In this document: in pieces, positions 36,905 to 46,427 of the stretch
Position numbering within the stretch: the stretch's first letter is position 1
Layout of the letters: each line of letters opens with the position of its first letter
From: Nguyenibacter vanlangensis
GTDB lineage: Bacteria; Pseudomonadota; Alphaproteobacteria; Acetobacterales; Acetobacteraceae
NCBI RefSeq assembly: GCF_038719015.1
Contig: NZ_CP152276.1
Coordinates: forward strand, 4,687,769-4,751,768
Reading direction: 5' to 3'
Length of the DNA stretch: 64,000 nt
Made by a program: the position numbers and the translations under genes
The notes under the pieces: model-generated
Database searches by the model: none
What the model was told of the DNA's origin: nothing
What the model saw: the letters and a program-made list of their open reading frames with translations, nothing else

Positions 36905-37813
36905 TCAGACCGGGGGGCGGCGGTCATCGGCCATGACGCGTTCGATCGCGCGCATGAGGGCACGGGCCGCGAAGGGCAGGCGGCGGCCGGGCTGGCAGGC
37001 GATGTCGAGCGTGGTGTCGATGGCGCAGTCGGCGGCGAGCGGGACGGCGCGCAGCAATCCGGCGTCGATTTCCCTGCGGCAGCAGGAGGGGGGGAGGACC
37101 AGGACCGCGGCGTCGCGGATCGCCAGTTCGCGCTGCATGTCCAGCGAGGCGGTGACGAAGACCGGGTCCAGCCGCACGCCGATGCGGCTGGCGGCGCGTT
37201 CGAGCCACTGGCGCAGCCCGAAGGACGGGTCGGGCAGCGCGAGGCGCTGGGCGGCGAGGTCGCGCATGCCGACCGCGTCGCGGCCGGCCAGGGGGTGATT
37301 GGGCCCGACGATGGCGGCATGGGTGATCGGGCGCGACATGCGGATCAGCGGCCGCGCGTCGTCGGGCACGAACATCGTCACCCCCAGCTCGGCGCGGCCG
37401 GCGCGGATGGCGGCGATGACCTCGGCGGCGCTGGAGACCGCGACGGAGAAGCGCAGGCCGGGATGGTGCGTCTGCAGATCGTGCATCATCGGCGAGACCA
37501 GGCCGGCCACGACGCCGCCGCTGACCTGGATGGTGATCTGGCCGCGCCTGAGGCCGCGCATGTCGTCCAGCAGGGCGTGGATGTCGTCGATCTGGAAGAG
37601 CACCGCCCGGGCCCGTTCGGCGACCAGGCGCCCGGCCTCGGTCACGCGGATGCCGCGTTCATCGCGCTCGAACAGGGGGGTGCCGAAGAAATGCTCGATC
37701 TGGTCGATCTGCCGGACGATGGCGGTGGCCGACAGGCCGTGCCGCCGCGCGACCTGGCGGATCGAGCGGGCCTCGGCCAGTTCGACGAGCAGGCGCAGGG
37801 CGCGGATCTGCAT
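36905..37813 (-). CDS. LysR family regulator
   Basis: 302-residue LysR protein. The HTH is at about residues 10-40 (ARSIRQVARRHGLSATAIVRQI), with FFGTPLFERDERGIRVTEAG after it, then an effector domain from about 90. Its stop is followed by the 16-bp repeat array and then the TonB-amidase-peptidase operon on the same strand, making it the likely regulator or first gene of that operon. It is followed upstream by guaD on the same strand. Confidence 0.93.
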   Translation of the reverse strand: MQIRALRLLVELAEARSIRQVARRHGLSATAIVRQIDQIEHFFGTPLFERDERGIRVTEAGRLVAERARAVLFQIDDIHALLDDMRGLRRGQITIQVSGGVVAGLVSPMMHDLQTHHPGLRFSVAVSSAAEVIAAIRAGRAELGVTMFVPDDARPLIRMSRPITHAAIVGPNHPLAGRDAVGMRDLAAQRLALPDPSFGLRQWLERAASRIGVRLDPVFVTASLDMQRELAIRDAAVLVLPPSCCRREIDAGLLRAVPLAADCAIDTTLDIACQPGRRLPFAARALMRAIERVMADDRRPPV

Positions 37814-37876
37814 GGGTTCTCCCGGAAGAAATCTTCCTTGTTCGGCAAGTTTATCCGACAGGTTCGGCCGGGGGCG

Positions 37877-39274
37877 TCATTCAGCCGGAGGGGCGTCGCG
37901 GTCGCGGTCGTGGTCGCGGTCGTGGGCGAGGGCGCCGGCGACGTAGGTCGCGCGGACGCTGCGGTCGTCGCCCAGCATCATGAGCACGAAGAGCAGGTCC
38001 TCGATCGTATCGCATTCCTCGGCCCGCTGGGCCATCAGCGGGGTGGCGTACGGGTCCAGCACGCAGAGATCGGCCTCGATCCCCGGGGCGATCGTGCCGA
38101 TCCGGTCGTCGAGATGGAGCGAGCGGGCCCCGCCGGCGGTCGCCAGCCAGAAGGCCTGGACGGGGTGCAGGCGGCGGCCGGTGGACTGGGCGACCTTGTA
38201 GGCCTCGTTCAGGGTCTGGAGCTGCGACAGGCTGGTGCCGGCGCCCATGTCGGTGCCGAGCCCGACGCGGACCGGGCGGCGCGGGTCGAGCGCGTCGAAC
38301 AGGCGGAAGGCGCCGCTGCCGAGGAACAGGTTGGAGGTCGGGCAATGGGCCATGGCGCAGCCGGTGGCGTGGCAGGTGTGGAACGTATCCTCGTCCACAT
38401 GCACGCCATGGCCCAGCACGCCGCGCGGGCCGACCAGGCCGGCATGGGCGTAGACGTCGAGATAGGAGCGCCGGCTGGGGAAGAGCCGGCGGATCCATTC
38501 GACCTCGGCCACGTTCTCGGACAGGTGGGTCTGCATGAACAGGCCATCGCGCTGGCGCAGCAGGCTGCCGGCGAGGTCGAGCTGCCGCTCGGTGCTGGTG
38601 GCGGCGAAGCGGGGGGTGACGGCGTAGAGCTGCCGCCCGTTTCCGTGCCAGCGGTCGATCAGGGCCAGCGAATCGTCGTAGCCGCCCTGGGCGGTGTCGC
38701 GCAGCGCGTCGGGGGCGTTGCGGTCCATCAGCACCTTGCCCGCCACCATGCGGGTGTCGAGCCGCGCGGATTCGGTGAAGAACGCGTCGACCGACTGGGG
38801 ATGGACGGTGCAATAGACGGCGGCGGTGGTGGTGCCCGCGCGCAGCAATTCGCGCAGGAAGCGGCGGGCGACGCGGGCGGCATAGCCGGCGTCGGCGTAG
38901 CGGGCCTCGGTGGGGAAGGTGTAGCGTTCCAGCCATTCCAGCAATTGCTCGCCATAGGCGGCGATCATCGGCAATTGCGGATAATGGACATGGGTGTCCA
39001 CGAAGCCGGCCGAGATGACGGCGCGAGGATAGGTGGTGACCGGCGTGCCCTCGGGCAGCGTGGGGCGCAGCGCGTCATGGGGGCCGAAGGCGGTGATATG
39101 CCCGTCTTCGATCACGATCAGCGCGTCGGGTTCGTGGACCAGGGCGGCGGTCGGGCCGTCCTGGAACGGGTCGGCGCGGAAGGTGACGGCCCGGCCGCGC
39201 AAGGCGTGGCGCACGGGGGCCTGGCGCCTGGGGGCGTGGCGCGCGGGGGCGGCGGGCGGCGCGGTCATGGTCAT
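37877..39274 (-). CDS. guaD: Guanine deaminase
   Basis: 465-residue metal-dependent hydrolase of the amidohydrolase superfamily that deaminates guanine to xanthine. Zinc ligands are visible in VDTHVHYPQ, FMQTHLSEN, GHGVHVDE and GLGTDMGAG, and TFPTEARYAD and PTSNLFLGSG are further family landmarks. The start is ambiguous: MTMTAPP at 39274 or the ATG two codons later. The acidic C-terminus is a His-Asp-Arg repeat (DRDHDRDRD). It is not identical to the other deaminase at 41718-43100; the FUSC transporter lies between them. Confidence 0.92.
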   Translation of the reverse strand: MTMTAPPAAPARHAPRRQAPVRHALRGRAVTFRADPFQDGPTAALVHEPDALIVIEDGHITAFGPHDALRPTLPEGTPVTTYPRAVISAGFVDTHVHYPQLPMIAAYGEQLLEWLERYTFPTEARYADAGYAARVARRFLRELLRAGTTTAAVYCTVHPQSVDAFFTESARLDTRMVAGKVLMDRNAPDALRDTAQGGYDDSLALIDRWHGNGRQLYAVTPRFAATSTERQLDLAGSLLRQRDGLFMQTHLSENVAEVEWIRRLFPSRRSYLDVYAHAGLVGPRGVLGHGVHVDEDTFHTCHATGCAMAHCPTSNLFLGSGAFRLFDALDPRRPVRVGLGTDMGAGTSLSQLQTLNEAYKVAQSTGRRLHPVQAFWLATAGGARSLHLDDRIGTIAPGIEADLCVLDPYATPLMAQRAEECDTIEDLLFVLMMLGDDRSVRATYVAGALAHDRDHDRDRDAPPAE

Positions 39275-39417
39275 GGCTTGAGACTCGGGGCTTGGGACTT
39301 GGGGGCCAGGGAACTCGGGGCTGAAAGCGCGGGACTTGGAGGCGGCGATCGGCCGGTTTTGCCCGTTTCGGCGGCCTGGGGGAAGGGTGGTCCGGGAGAC
39401 GAGCGGGGGACGGCGTA

Positions 39418-41547
39418 TCAGCCGCCGCGTTCGGCGGGGAAGGGGCGTGAGGCGTCGAGGAAGGCGCTGTTGGCGTCCAGCTCGTAGGAAATGACCAGCA
39501 GGTAGGCGATGGCGCGGGTCATTTCGACGCGTGCGCCGAGATTGGCCGTGCGCGATTCGATCCGCCGCAGGCCGGCGGTGGCGGCGCGGGCCGCGCGGGC
39601 GGTGCGGCCGTAGCGGCCGGTGAACTGGGCCATGCGGCCGATCACCAGCAGGATCGGCCGCCTGGCATGGGCCGGCACCTGGTCGCGGGCGAGCAGGGCG
39701 CGCAGGCGGATGATGTTCAGCCCGATCGTCATCGCGGCGAGCGTGCCTTGCAGATAGGCCTCGATGGTCGGGGTGGGGGTGGGGCCGGCATGGCGGATCA
39801 GGCGGGAGAACCGGTCGATATTGCCGCCGATCCAGTCGCCGGTCCGGGGCAGCGGGGTGGCGGTGGCCAGATGGCGCAGGTCGCGCAGGTTGCGCACGCG
39901 CATGCGGCCGCGTTCCTGGGCGCTGCTGAAGGGCAGGAGCAGGCGGAACATCAGGACGGCGAAGCCGATGCTGCACAGCAGGGTGAAGGCGCCGTTGAAG
40001 AAGGCGATCTCGTCCAGCCGGCCCTGGTTGGAGGGGGCGATCAGGTTGGGCAGGAACAGCGTGTAGGACGCCGCCGCTCCGGCGGTGGCCGGGTTGCGCG
40101 CGGCGAGGCCGCCGACGAACATCGGCAGGGCCAGGCAGGCCGCCAGAATTTCGAAATCGGCCGGGCGCGGCAGCAGCGCCAGAGCCAGCACGCCGGCGGC
40201 GGCGACCGCCCAGGCGGCGCCGCGCAGGAAGCTGAGCGTGCCCAGCACCGGGTTTTCTCGGGTGGCGAACAGGCCGCAGGTGATCGCCACCAGGGTGACG
40301 AATCCCTGGCCGCTGGACCAGGCGGTGAGTTCCCAGACCAGGCCGGCGGCGATGATGGCGCAGGCCGCGCGCACGCCGTTGCGCGCGGCCTGTGCCAGGT
40401 CGCGATGGGCGTGCAGGCGGAAACGGAAATGGTCGCCGCGGATGCTGTGCTGGGCGGCCGCGAATTCCTCGATCGCCTGCTGGAGTTCGGCCAGCAGTTC
40501 CTCGAGCGCGCTGTGCAGGATGCGCAGGTCGAGCAGGGCCTGGATCGCGGGGCCGCCCGGAGGGTTGCCTGTGCCGGTTTCCTCGGTCAGCGCGTCGATG
40601 ATCCGCTGGCGGCAGGTGCCGCGCAGGGCGCGCAGATCGGCGAGCGCGGCGGGAATGTCCCGGTCGTGCCGCAGGCGCGGGGGCAGGCCGAGCAGATAGG
40701 CGCGGACCTGGGCGGCGGTGTCGGCGAAGGCGGGGGGCGGGGGGCCGAGGGCGCGCAGCCGCGCCGCCATGCCCAGGCCGCGCGAGAGCAGGACCGAGAC
40801 CGAGGCGAGGGCGGCGCGGGCGTGGTCGCCCTCGTGCCCGTGGGGGCCCATTTCGACCTCGCTGAACTCGATCTGGTCGTTGATGGCGAGGATGGTGCCG
40901 AACAGGGCGCGCGAGCGGGTGAAGGCCTGTTCGTCGCCGGCCAGCAGGTCGGCGATGGCGGCCGTGCCGCCGGACAGGGCGGTCTGCAGCGTCGCGCGGA
41001 TCTTGCGGCGGGCGGTGTCGGCCAGGTCGGGCGAGAAGAGGCCGGCCACCAGGCCTTCGCAGGCGATGCCCAGCACGATGTAGGTCGAGCGCGAGAGCGC
41101 GATCAGGAAAACGTCGTCGGGGCTGCGGATGGCGTCGAACGCGATGATGGCGCAGGTATAGCCCGAGAGGACGAGCGCGTAGGCGCGGAAATTCCGCACC
41201 AGGGTGGCGAGGCCCGCGCACAGGCCGATCCACAGGCCGATCGCGGGAACGAACAGCCATGGCGCCTGGGGGAAGGCGGCGGTCAGCGCCACGGCGGCGA
41301 CGGCGCCGACGGCGGTGCCGACCAGGCGCCAGCGGGCCTTGGACAGGCTTTCGCCGCGCGAGCCCTGGGCGACGATCCAGACCGTCATCGGCGCCCATTG
41401 CGGGCTGTCCAGTTCCATCCACAGGGCGATCATCAGCGCCAGCAGGGCCGCGACGGTGGTGCGCAGCGCGAAGATCGCGGCCTCGGCACTGGGGGCGTAG
41501 AGCCATTTCAGCCGCGCCGGCAGGGAGAAAGCGGAGGACGGAGACAC
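39418..41547 (-). CDS. FUSC-family aromatic acid exporter-like protein
   Basis: 709-residue inner-membrane protein with the fusaric-acid resistance/YccS-AaeB fold: two blocks of about six helices separated by a long cytoplasmic helical region. Recognisable segments are ALRTTVAALLALMIALWME, SPQWAPMTVWIVAQGSRGES and TAWSSGQGFVTLVAITCGLF. A GTG start at 41547 is chosen because GAAGG precedes it by 8 bases; the frame is open farther upstream, but overlaps the divergent deaminase region. Between two guanine deaminases, it may export purines or another aromatic compound; this is inference. Confidence 0.88.
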   Translation of the reverse strand: MSPSSAFSLPARLKWLYAPSAEAAIFALRTTVAALLALMIALWMELDSPQWAPMTVWIVAQGSRGESLSKARWRLVGTAVGAVAAVALTAAFPQAPWLFVPAIGLWIGLCAGLATLVRNFRAYALVLSGYTCAIIAFDAIRSPDDVFLIALSRSTYIVLGIACEGLVAGLFSPDLADTARRKIRATLQTALSGGTAAIADLLAGDEQAFTRSRALFGTILAINDQIEFSEVEMGPHGHEGDHARAALASVSVLLSRGLGMAARLRALGPPPPAFADTAAQVRAYLLGLPPRLRHDRDIPAALADLRALRGTCRQRIIDALTEETGTGNPPGGPAIQALLDLRILHSALEELLAELQQAIEEFAAAQHSIRGDHFRFRLHAHRDLAQAARNGVRAACAIIAAGLVWELTAWSSGQGFVTLVAITCGLFATRENPVLGTLSFLRGAAWAVAAAGVLALALLPRPADFEILAACLALPMFVGGLAARNPATAGAAASYTLFLPNLIAPSNQGRLDEIAFFNGAFTLLCSIGFAVLMFRLLLPFSSAQERGRMRVRNLRDLRHLATATPLPRTGDWIGGNIDRFSRLIRHAGPTPTPTIEAYLQGTLAAMTIGLNIIRLRALLARDQVPAHARRPILLVIGRMAQFTGRYGRTARAARAATAGLRRIESRTANLGARVEMTRAIAYLLVISYELDANSAFLDASRPFPAERGG

Positions 41548-41717
41548 GATGCGACCTTCGGCACGACGGGGGGATCTGACGGAGGGGATGTCTGGTGATA
41601 AATTAAAAGCGTACGTGAGGTAACACGGGCGAGAGCGCATATATCGCGGAGCAGCCATTCGGGGCGGCAGGGGCGCCGGGTGGCCGAGCCGGGAGGATGC
41701 GGCGCGGAGGGGGCAGG

Positions 41718-43100
41718 ATGGTGCGGCCGGCAGGGGATCTGCGGGGGTGCGTGGTGGCGGGGGATTGGTTCCATGCCCCGCGCGCCGGCGCGTTGGAGCG
41801 GATGGCCGGCGGGCTGGTGGAGATCGGCCCGGACGGGGTGATCGCCGCCGTGCACCGGGCCGGCACGCCGGGGCACCAGGCGGCGGGCGCGCTGGCACAG
41901 CAGGCGGGGCGGCTGGTGAGGCTGCCGGGCCTGCTGCTGCCCGGGCTGGTCGATCTGCATGTGCATGCGCCGCAATATCCGCAACTGGGCAAGGGGCTGG
42001 ACCAGTCGCTGGAGGTCTGGCTGCAGCGTTACACGTTTCCGCTGGAGGCGCGGTACGCGGACAGGCTGTTCGCGCGGCGCGTCTATCGGCGGCTGGTGGG
42101 CGACCTGCTGGCGCAGGGGACGACGACGGCGCTGTATTTCGCCAGCCGTCATGCCGACGCGACCTGCGAACTGGCCGATGCCTGTCTGGAGGCCGGGCAG
42201 CGGGCGCTGGTGGGCCGGGTGGTGATGGACAATCCCGAGCAGTGCCCCGATTTCTATCGCGACGAATCGGTCGAGGCGGGGCTGGAGGCGACGCGGGCGG
42301 TGGCGGCGCATATCCGCGCGCGGGCGGGCGCGGACGGCATGGTGCGGCCGGTGATCACGCCGCGATTCCTGCCGTCCTGCACCGACGGGATGCTGCGCGC
42401 GCTGGGGCGGATGGCCGAGGAAAGCGGCTGCCACGTGCAGACCCATTGCTGCGAGAGCGACTGGGCGCGCGATTACGGCCAGGCGCGGTTCGGGCGGAGC
42501 GACGTGGCGGTGCTGGACGGTTTCGGGCTGCTGACCCGGCGTACCGTGCTGGCGCATGCCAATTTCATGACCGGCCCCGACATGGAGCGGGTCGCGCTGC
42601 GGGGCGGGGCGGTGGCGCATTGCGCGCTGTCGAACGCGTGGTTCGCCAATGCGGTCTTTCCGTTGCGCGCGGCCTTGGCCAAGGGGGTGCGGGTGGGACT
42701 GGGAACGGACATCGCGGGCGGGCCGTCGGCCTCGCTGCTGGCGGCGATGCGCATGACGGTGGCGGCGTCGCGCATGTTGCAGGACGGGGTGGACCCCGCC
42801 CGTCCGGCGGCGGAGCGCGGCCGGCCGGGGGCGGCGGTGGATATGCTGACGGCCTTTCACCTGGCGACGGCGGGCGGCGGCGCGGCGCTGGACCTGCCGG
42901 TGGGGAGTTTCGCGCGCGGGCAGCATTTCGACGTGCTGCGCATCGACCCCGATGCGCCGCTGGGCACGGTGCGGCTGTGGGGCGGGGAGAGCGACGAGGA
43001 CCTGCTGGGCGCGGTGCTGTATACCGCGTCGCGCGCGAATATCGCCGATGTCTGGACCGGCGGCGTGCTGCGCACGCAGGCGGTGCCGGCTGCGGCCTAG
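41718..43100 (+). CDS. Guanine deaminase-like amidohydrolase
   Basis: 460-residue amidohydrolase related to guanine deaminase but clearly different from the one at 37877-39274. Metal ligands lie in LVDLHVHAPQYPQ, HVQTHCCESDW, VLAHANFMTGPD and GLGTDIAGGPS. RYTFPLEARYAD resembles the guanine deaminase landmark. ATG 41718 has AGGGGGCAGG directly upstream and is preferred to 41697. It is divergent from the FUSC gene across 170 bases. Guanine is the likely substrate, but a related aminopurine is possible. Confidence 0.85.
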   Translation: MVRPAGDLRGCVVAGDWFHAPRAGALERMAGGLVEIGPDGVIAAVHRAGTPGHQAAGALAQQAGRLVRLPGLLLPGLVDLHVHAPQYPQLGKGLDQSLEVWLQRYTFPLEARYADRLFARRVYRRLVGDLLAQGTTTALYFASRHADATCELADACLEAGQRALVGRVVMDNPEQCPDFYRDESVEAGLEATRAVAAHIRARAGADGMVRPVITPRFLPSCTDGMLRALGRMAEESGCHVQTHCCESDWARDYGQARFGRSDVAVLDGFGLLTRRTVLAHANFMTGPDMERVALRGGAVAHCALSNAWFANAVFPLRAALAKGVRVGLGTDIAGGPSASLLAAMRMTVAASRMLQDGVDPARPAAERGRPGAAVDMLTAFHLATAGGGAALDLPVGSFARGQHFDVLRIDPDAPLGTVRLWGGESDEDLLGAVLYTASRANIADVWTGGVLRTQAVPAAA

Positions 43101-43218
43101 CCGGCGACCTGATCGTCTGAGGGGCTGTATCGCAAGCCCTGCGACCGGCGATCCGACGCGCGTTTTCTGTAGCTTCTGTCCAGTTAGGCTATGAGGGTGA
43201 CGGATTTCACCGGGCGGG

Positions 43219-44235
43219 TCATTCGGGCTGGGCGGCGAGGAGCGATTCGACTTCGGCCAGGGTGGGGGCGGCATCGGATGCGCCCTTGCGCGTCGTGGCC
43301 AGCGCGCCGCAGGCGGCGGCGAAGCGGGTGGCCGCCGCCAGGTCCTGGCCGCGGGCGAGGGCGACGGCCAGGCCGCCATTGAAGCAGTCGCCCGCCGCGA
43401 CGCTGTCGATCGCCGTGACCCGGAAGGGGCGGACGAAGCCCTGGCGGGGGCCGTTCTGCCGTGTGTCGTCCTGTCGCGTATCGTCGGAAAAGAACACGCC
43501 CTGGGCGCCCAGTTTGACGATCGCCTGGCGCAGGCCGCGCGAGTGCAGCGCGTGGGCGGCGCGGCGCGCGCTGTCGGGATCGTGCGGGCGGATGCCGGTG
43601 AGGCGTTCGGTTTCGGTTTCGTTGGGGGTCATGAGCGTGGCGAGGCGGAAGGCCTCGTCCGGCAGGCCGCCCGGGGGCACCGGCGCCGGATCGAGGATGA
43701 GCGTGGCGCCGAGGGCGGCGGCCCGCCGCGCCGCCGCGAGCAGGACGGGCAGCGGGATTTCGCATTGCATCAGCACGATCGAATCGGGCGTGAGGCACGC
43801 TGCGAGGCGCGCCACGTCGGTGTCGTCCATGGCCAGGTTGGCGCCGCCCGCGACCACGATGGTGTTTTCGCCGGCCGCGTCGGTGCAGATCATGGCCAGG
43901 CCGGTCATCTGGGCGGGCGCGCGGAACAGGTGCGAATCGGATACGCCGAAGCGGCGCAGCGCGTCTGCGGCGAAGCCGGCGAACATGTCGTCGCCCATCC
44001 GGCCGGCCAGGGTGACCGGCGCACCCAGGCGGGCCACGGCCACGGCCTGGTTGGCGCCCTTGCCACCGAGGCCGAGATGCGCGCCCTGGGCATGCAGGGT
44101 CTCGCCGGGGACGGGCAGGGTGTGCAGGCGAGCCACCATGTCGATATTGACGCTGCCGAATACGACCAGCGGGTGACATTTACTTGGGCGTTCGGCCATT
44201 GGTTGGGGGCTTTCGTTAAAATTTGAAAAGGTCAT
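43219..44235 (-). CDS. rbsK: Ribokinase-family sugar kinase
   Basis: 338-residue PfkB/ribokinase-family kinase. The N-terminal signature VVFGSVNIDMVARL is followed by GGKGANQAVAVARLG, and the C-terminal catalytic loop is DSVAAGDCFNGGLAVAL, with Asp as base; Cys replaces the more usual Thr or Ala. Ribose is the likely substrate from overall similarity. A DTRQ-DDTRQ-NGPRQ insertion near residue 255 is a small repeat not typical of the family. Start may be ATG 44235 or 44199 (MAERPSK); no strong ribosome site decides. It stands alone. Confidence 0.85.
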   Translation of the reverse strand: MTFSNFNESPQPMAERPSKCHPLVVFGSVNIDMVARLHTLPVPGETLHAQGAHLGLGGKGANQAVAVARLGAPVTLAGRMGDDMFAGFAADALRRFGVSDSHLFRAPAQMTGLAMICTDAAGENTIVVAGGANLAMDDTDVARLAACLTPDSIVLMQCEIPLPVLLAAARRAAALGATLILDPAPVPPGGLPDEAFRLATLMTPNETETERLTGIRPHDPDSARRAAHALHSRGLRQAIVKLGAQGVFFSDDTRQDDTRQNGPRQGFVRPFRVTAIDSVAAGDCFNGGLAVALARGQDLAAATRFAAACGALATTRKGASDAAPTLAEVESLLAAQPE

Positions 44236-44337
44236 TGTATTAAATATTTGATGACCTTATGATTTCCGTATGCGTCATATTAGAAACGTGATGCGAATCG
44301 CAACTGGAATAATAAACGAAAGAAATGGGAAATCGCT

Positions 44338-44817
44338 ATGTCGGACATTGAGCAGGATGCCTCCTTGCTGGAACTGACGGCACAGATCGTGTCGGCTCAT
44401 CTCTCGAACAACTCCGTCATGGCCGATGGCGTTCCGGACCTGATCCGACAGGTCTACCAGGCCCTGACGTCGCTGGGGCAGGCGGCGCCCGAGCCCGAGA
44501 AACTGCAGCCGGCGGTGCCGATCAAACGCTCGGTCTTCCCGGACTATGTGATCTGTCTGGAGGACGGGAAGAAGCTGAAGATGCTGAAGCGGCATCTGCA
44601 GAGCGCCTATGGCATGACGCCGGAACAATATCGTGAACGCTGGGGCCTGCCGGCGGATTATCCGATGGTGGCACCGAATTACGCCGAGCGGCGTTCCACG
44701 CTGGCGCGTGAGATCGGGCTGGGCCGCAAGATCACCGCGACCACCGAGGAAGCGGTCGCCCCCGAGGCGGCGGCGCCCAAGCCGGCCCGGCGCGGACGCA
44801 AGCCCGCCGCGCTGTAA
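44338..44817 (+). CDS. MucR/Ros-family regulator, zinc site degenerate
   Basis: 159-residue regulator of the MucR/Ros family, which in Rhizobiales and relatives controls cell envelope and exopolysaccharide genes as a nucleoid-like silencer. The conserved core runs from SVFPDYVICLEDGKKLK to MTPEQYRERWGLPADYPM and ends in a basic tail (ARRGRKPAAL). Of the Cys2His2 ligands of Ros only the first Cys and the RHL His are clear: CLED has Asp for the second Cys and the last His is Tyr-Gly. So zinc binding is doubtful. It is followed by sppA-like and ihfB, all on the plus strand. Confidence 0.88.
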   Translation: MSDIEQDASLLELTAQIVSAHLSNNSVMADGVPDLIRQVYQALTSLGQAAPEPEKLQPAVPIKRSVFPDYVICLEDGKKLKMLKRHLQSAYGMTPEQYRERWGLPADYPMVAPNYAERRSTLAREIGLGRKITATTEEAVAPEAAAPKPARRGRKPAAL

Positions 44818-44958
44818 GGCGATGCGCGTGACCGATCGCGCCCCGGCGCCGGTGGCGGGTTTTGCAGTGGATCCGGCGGCGGGGGATCCGGCGGCAGGGT
44901 TGGCGGCGGCGCGCCGGGCGGCCGCCGGCCGGCGGGGCATCGGGGAGGGAGACAGCCG

Positions 44959-45900
44959 ATGAGCGTCGATCCGGACCTGATGGTCGACCGGCTGCGGCTG
45001 CGGCGGCGCCTGCTGTTCTGGCGGGTCGCGGCCGTGGCGGCCTTCGTGCTGGCGCTGACCGGCGTCGGCGGGCGGTCGCTGCTGCAGGGCGGGACGCTGA
45101 CGGCGCGGCCGCACCTGGTGCGGGTGCGGGTGACCGGCGTGATCGGATCGGACGTGAGCAGGCAGGTCGCCCTGATCGACAAGGCGGCGGAGAATCGGGC
45201 CGTGCGCGGGATGATCCTGGATGTCGACAGCCCGGGCGGCGCGGTCAGCGGCGGCGAGGCGCTGCATGACGCGGTGGCCCGCTTCGCCGCGCGCAAGCCG
45301 GTGGCGGTGGCGATGGGCGGGACGGCGGCCTCGGCCGGCTATATGATCTCGGTGCCGGCGCAGCGGCTGTTCGCCACGCGATCGACCCTGACCGGGTCGA
45401 TCGGGGTGATCATGGAGGCGCCCGACGTGTCGTCCCTGCTGGACAAGGTGGGGGTGAAGGTGGACCAGCTCGTCTCGGGACCGATGAAGGGGCAGCCGTC
45501 GGCCGTACAGCCCCTGTCGCCCGAGGGGCGGCAGATGCTGCAGGGATTGGTGGCGGACCTGTTCGACCAGTTCGTCACGATGGTGGCGCAGGGCCGCCAT
45601 ATGCCGGTCGAGAGGGTGCGTGCGCTGGCCGATGGCAGGCCCTATACCGGGCGGCAGGCGCTGGCGCTGGGGCTGATCGACCAGATCGGCGGCGAGCGGG
45701 AGGCCAAGGCGTGGCTGGCGAGCCGGCTGCACCTGCCGCCGACGGTCCCGGTCGAGGAGCTGAAAGTGGCCGGGCCGCGCGACTGGAGATTGCGGCTGAT
45801 GCACGGAATGCTGCGCGTCATCCTGGGGGATGAGTGGGCAGGAAGTGTGGTTTCGCAAGGTGTTGCGCTTGACGGGGCTGTTGCGATCTGGAAACCTTGA
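44959..45900 (+). CDS. sppA: SppA-like signal peptide peptidase
   Basis: 313-residue membrane serine protease (peptidase S49, short form) that degrades cleaved signal peptides. One N-terminal anchor (about residues 20-38) is followed by the ClpP-like fold. The nucleophile Ser is in GGTAASAGYMISVPA and the base Lys in SGPMKGQPSA; DSPGGAVSGGEALHDAV is the other family landmark. It lies 21 bases before ihfB and 141 bases after mucR on the same strand. Confidence 0.92.
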   Translation: MSVDPDLMVDRLRLRRRLLFWRVAAVAAFVLALTGVGGRSLLQGGTLTARPHLVRVRVTGVIGSDVSRQVALIDKAAENRAVRGMILDVDSPGGAVSGGEALHDAVARFAARKPVAVAMGGTAASAGYMISVPAQRLFATRSTLTGSIGVIMEAPDVSSLLDKVGVKVDQLVSGPMKGQPSAVQPLSPEGRQMLQGLVADLFDQFVTMVAQGRHMPVERVRALADGRPYTGRQALALGLIDQIGGEREAKAWLASRLHLPPTVPVEELKVAGPRDWRLRLMHGMLRVILGDEWAGSVVSQGVALDGAVAIWKP

Positions 45901-45921
45901 CGTGCATTCGGGAGGTGCGGG

Positions 45922-46221
45922 ATGACCAAATCGGAGCTGATCGCCGAGCTGGCTGCGGCGAATCCGCATTTGCTCAGCCGTGACGTGGAACTGATCGTGC
46001 AGACGATCTTCAACGAGATCAGCGCCGCGTTGGCGCGCGGCGATCGGGTGGAACTGCGCGGTTTCGGCGCGTTCACCGTCAAGAAGCGCGATGCCCGCAC
46101 CGGGCGCAACCCCCGGACCGGCGAGATGGTGTCGGTGGATGAGAAGGTCGTGCCGTTCTTCAAGGCCGGCAAGGAATTGCGCGAGCGCGTGAATCGCGGC
46201 CCTGCGGAGGGCGCCGGCTGA
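45922..46221 (+). CDS. ihfB: Integration host factor beta subunit
   Basis: 99-residue DNA-bending protein. The sequence opens [17 protein letters not shown] and has the HU/IHF beta-arm motif [23 protein letters not shown] followed by [15 protein letters not shown], all diagnostic of IHF-beta. It follows sppA by 21 bases, as in many proteobacteria, and is probably co-transcribed with it. It is needed for genome-wide regulation and for integrases such as the one at 58.3 kb. Confidence 0.97.
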   Translation: MTKSELIAELAAANPHLLSRDVELIVQTIFNEISAALARGDRVELRGFGAFTVKKRDARTGRNPRTGEMVSVDEKVVPFFKAGKELRERVNRGPAEGAG

Positions 46222-46427
46222 GCGTTCCGGGACGTGGGTGTTGGCGCGTGGGAACGGGCGGGACGGACTGCGTCCGGCGTGTGTATCCGGGTATCGAAGC
46301 GGGTGGATTCCGAGGCGGTTCGGCCACAGGTGACGGCCGGTACGCGCCTGATGTGCGCCAGATGTTCTGTTCTTGATATGTTCCGATTGCTGCTGCTATG
46401 AGTCCTTCTCTATGGAATAGGCGAGCC

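Noticed and set aside
36803..39487. Long plus-strand frame opposite LysR and guaD
   Set aside because: Low-complexity Gly/Ala/Arg sequence with no signature; the minus-strand genes have clear motifs.
39667..41598. Plus-strand frame opposite the FUSC gene
   Set aside because: Antisense shadow; the FUSC protein on the other strand is well supported.
41508..43379. Minus-strand frame opposite the second guanine deaminase
   Set aside because: No signature and biased composition; the plus-strand deaminase has all metal ligands.
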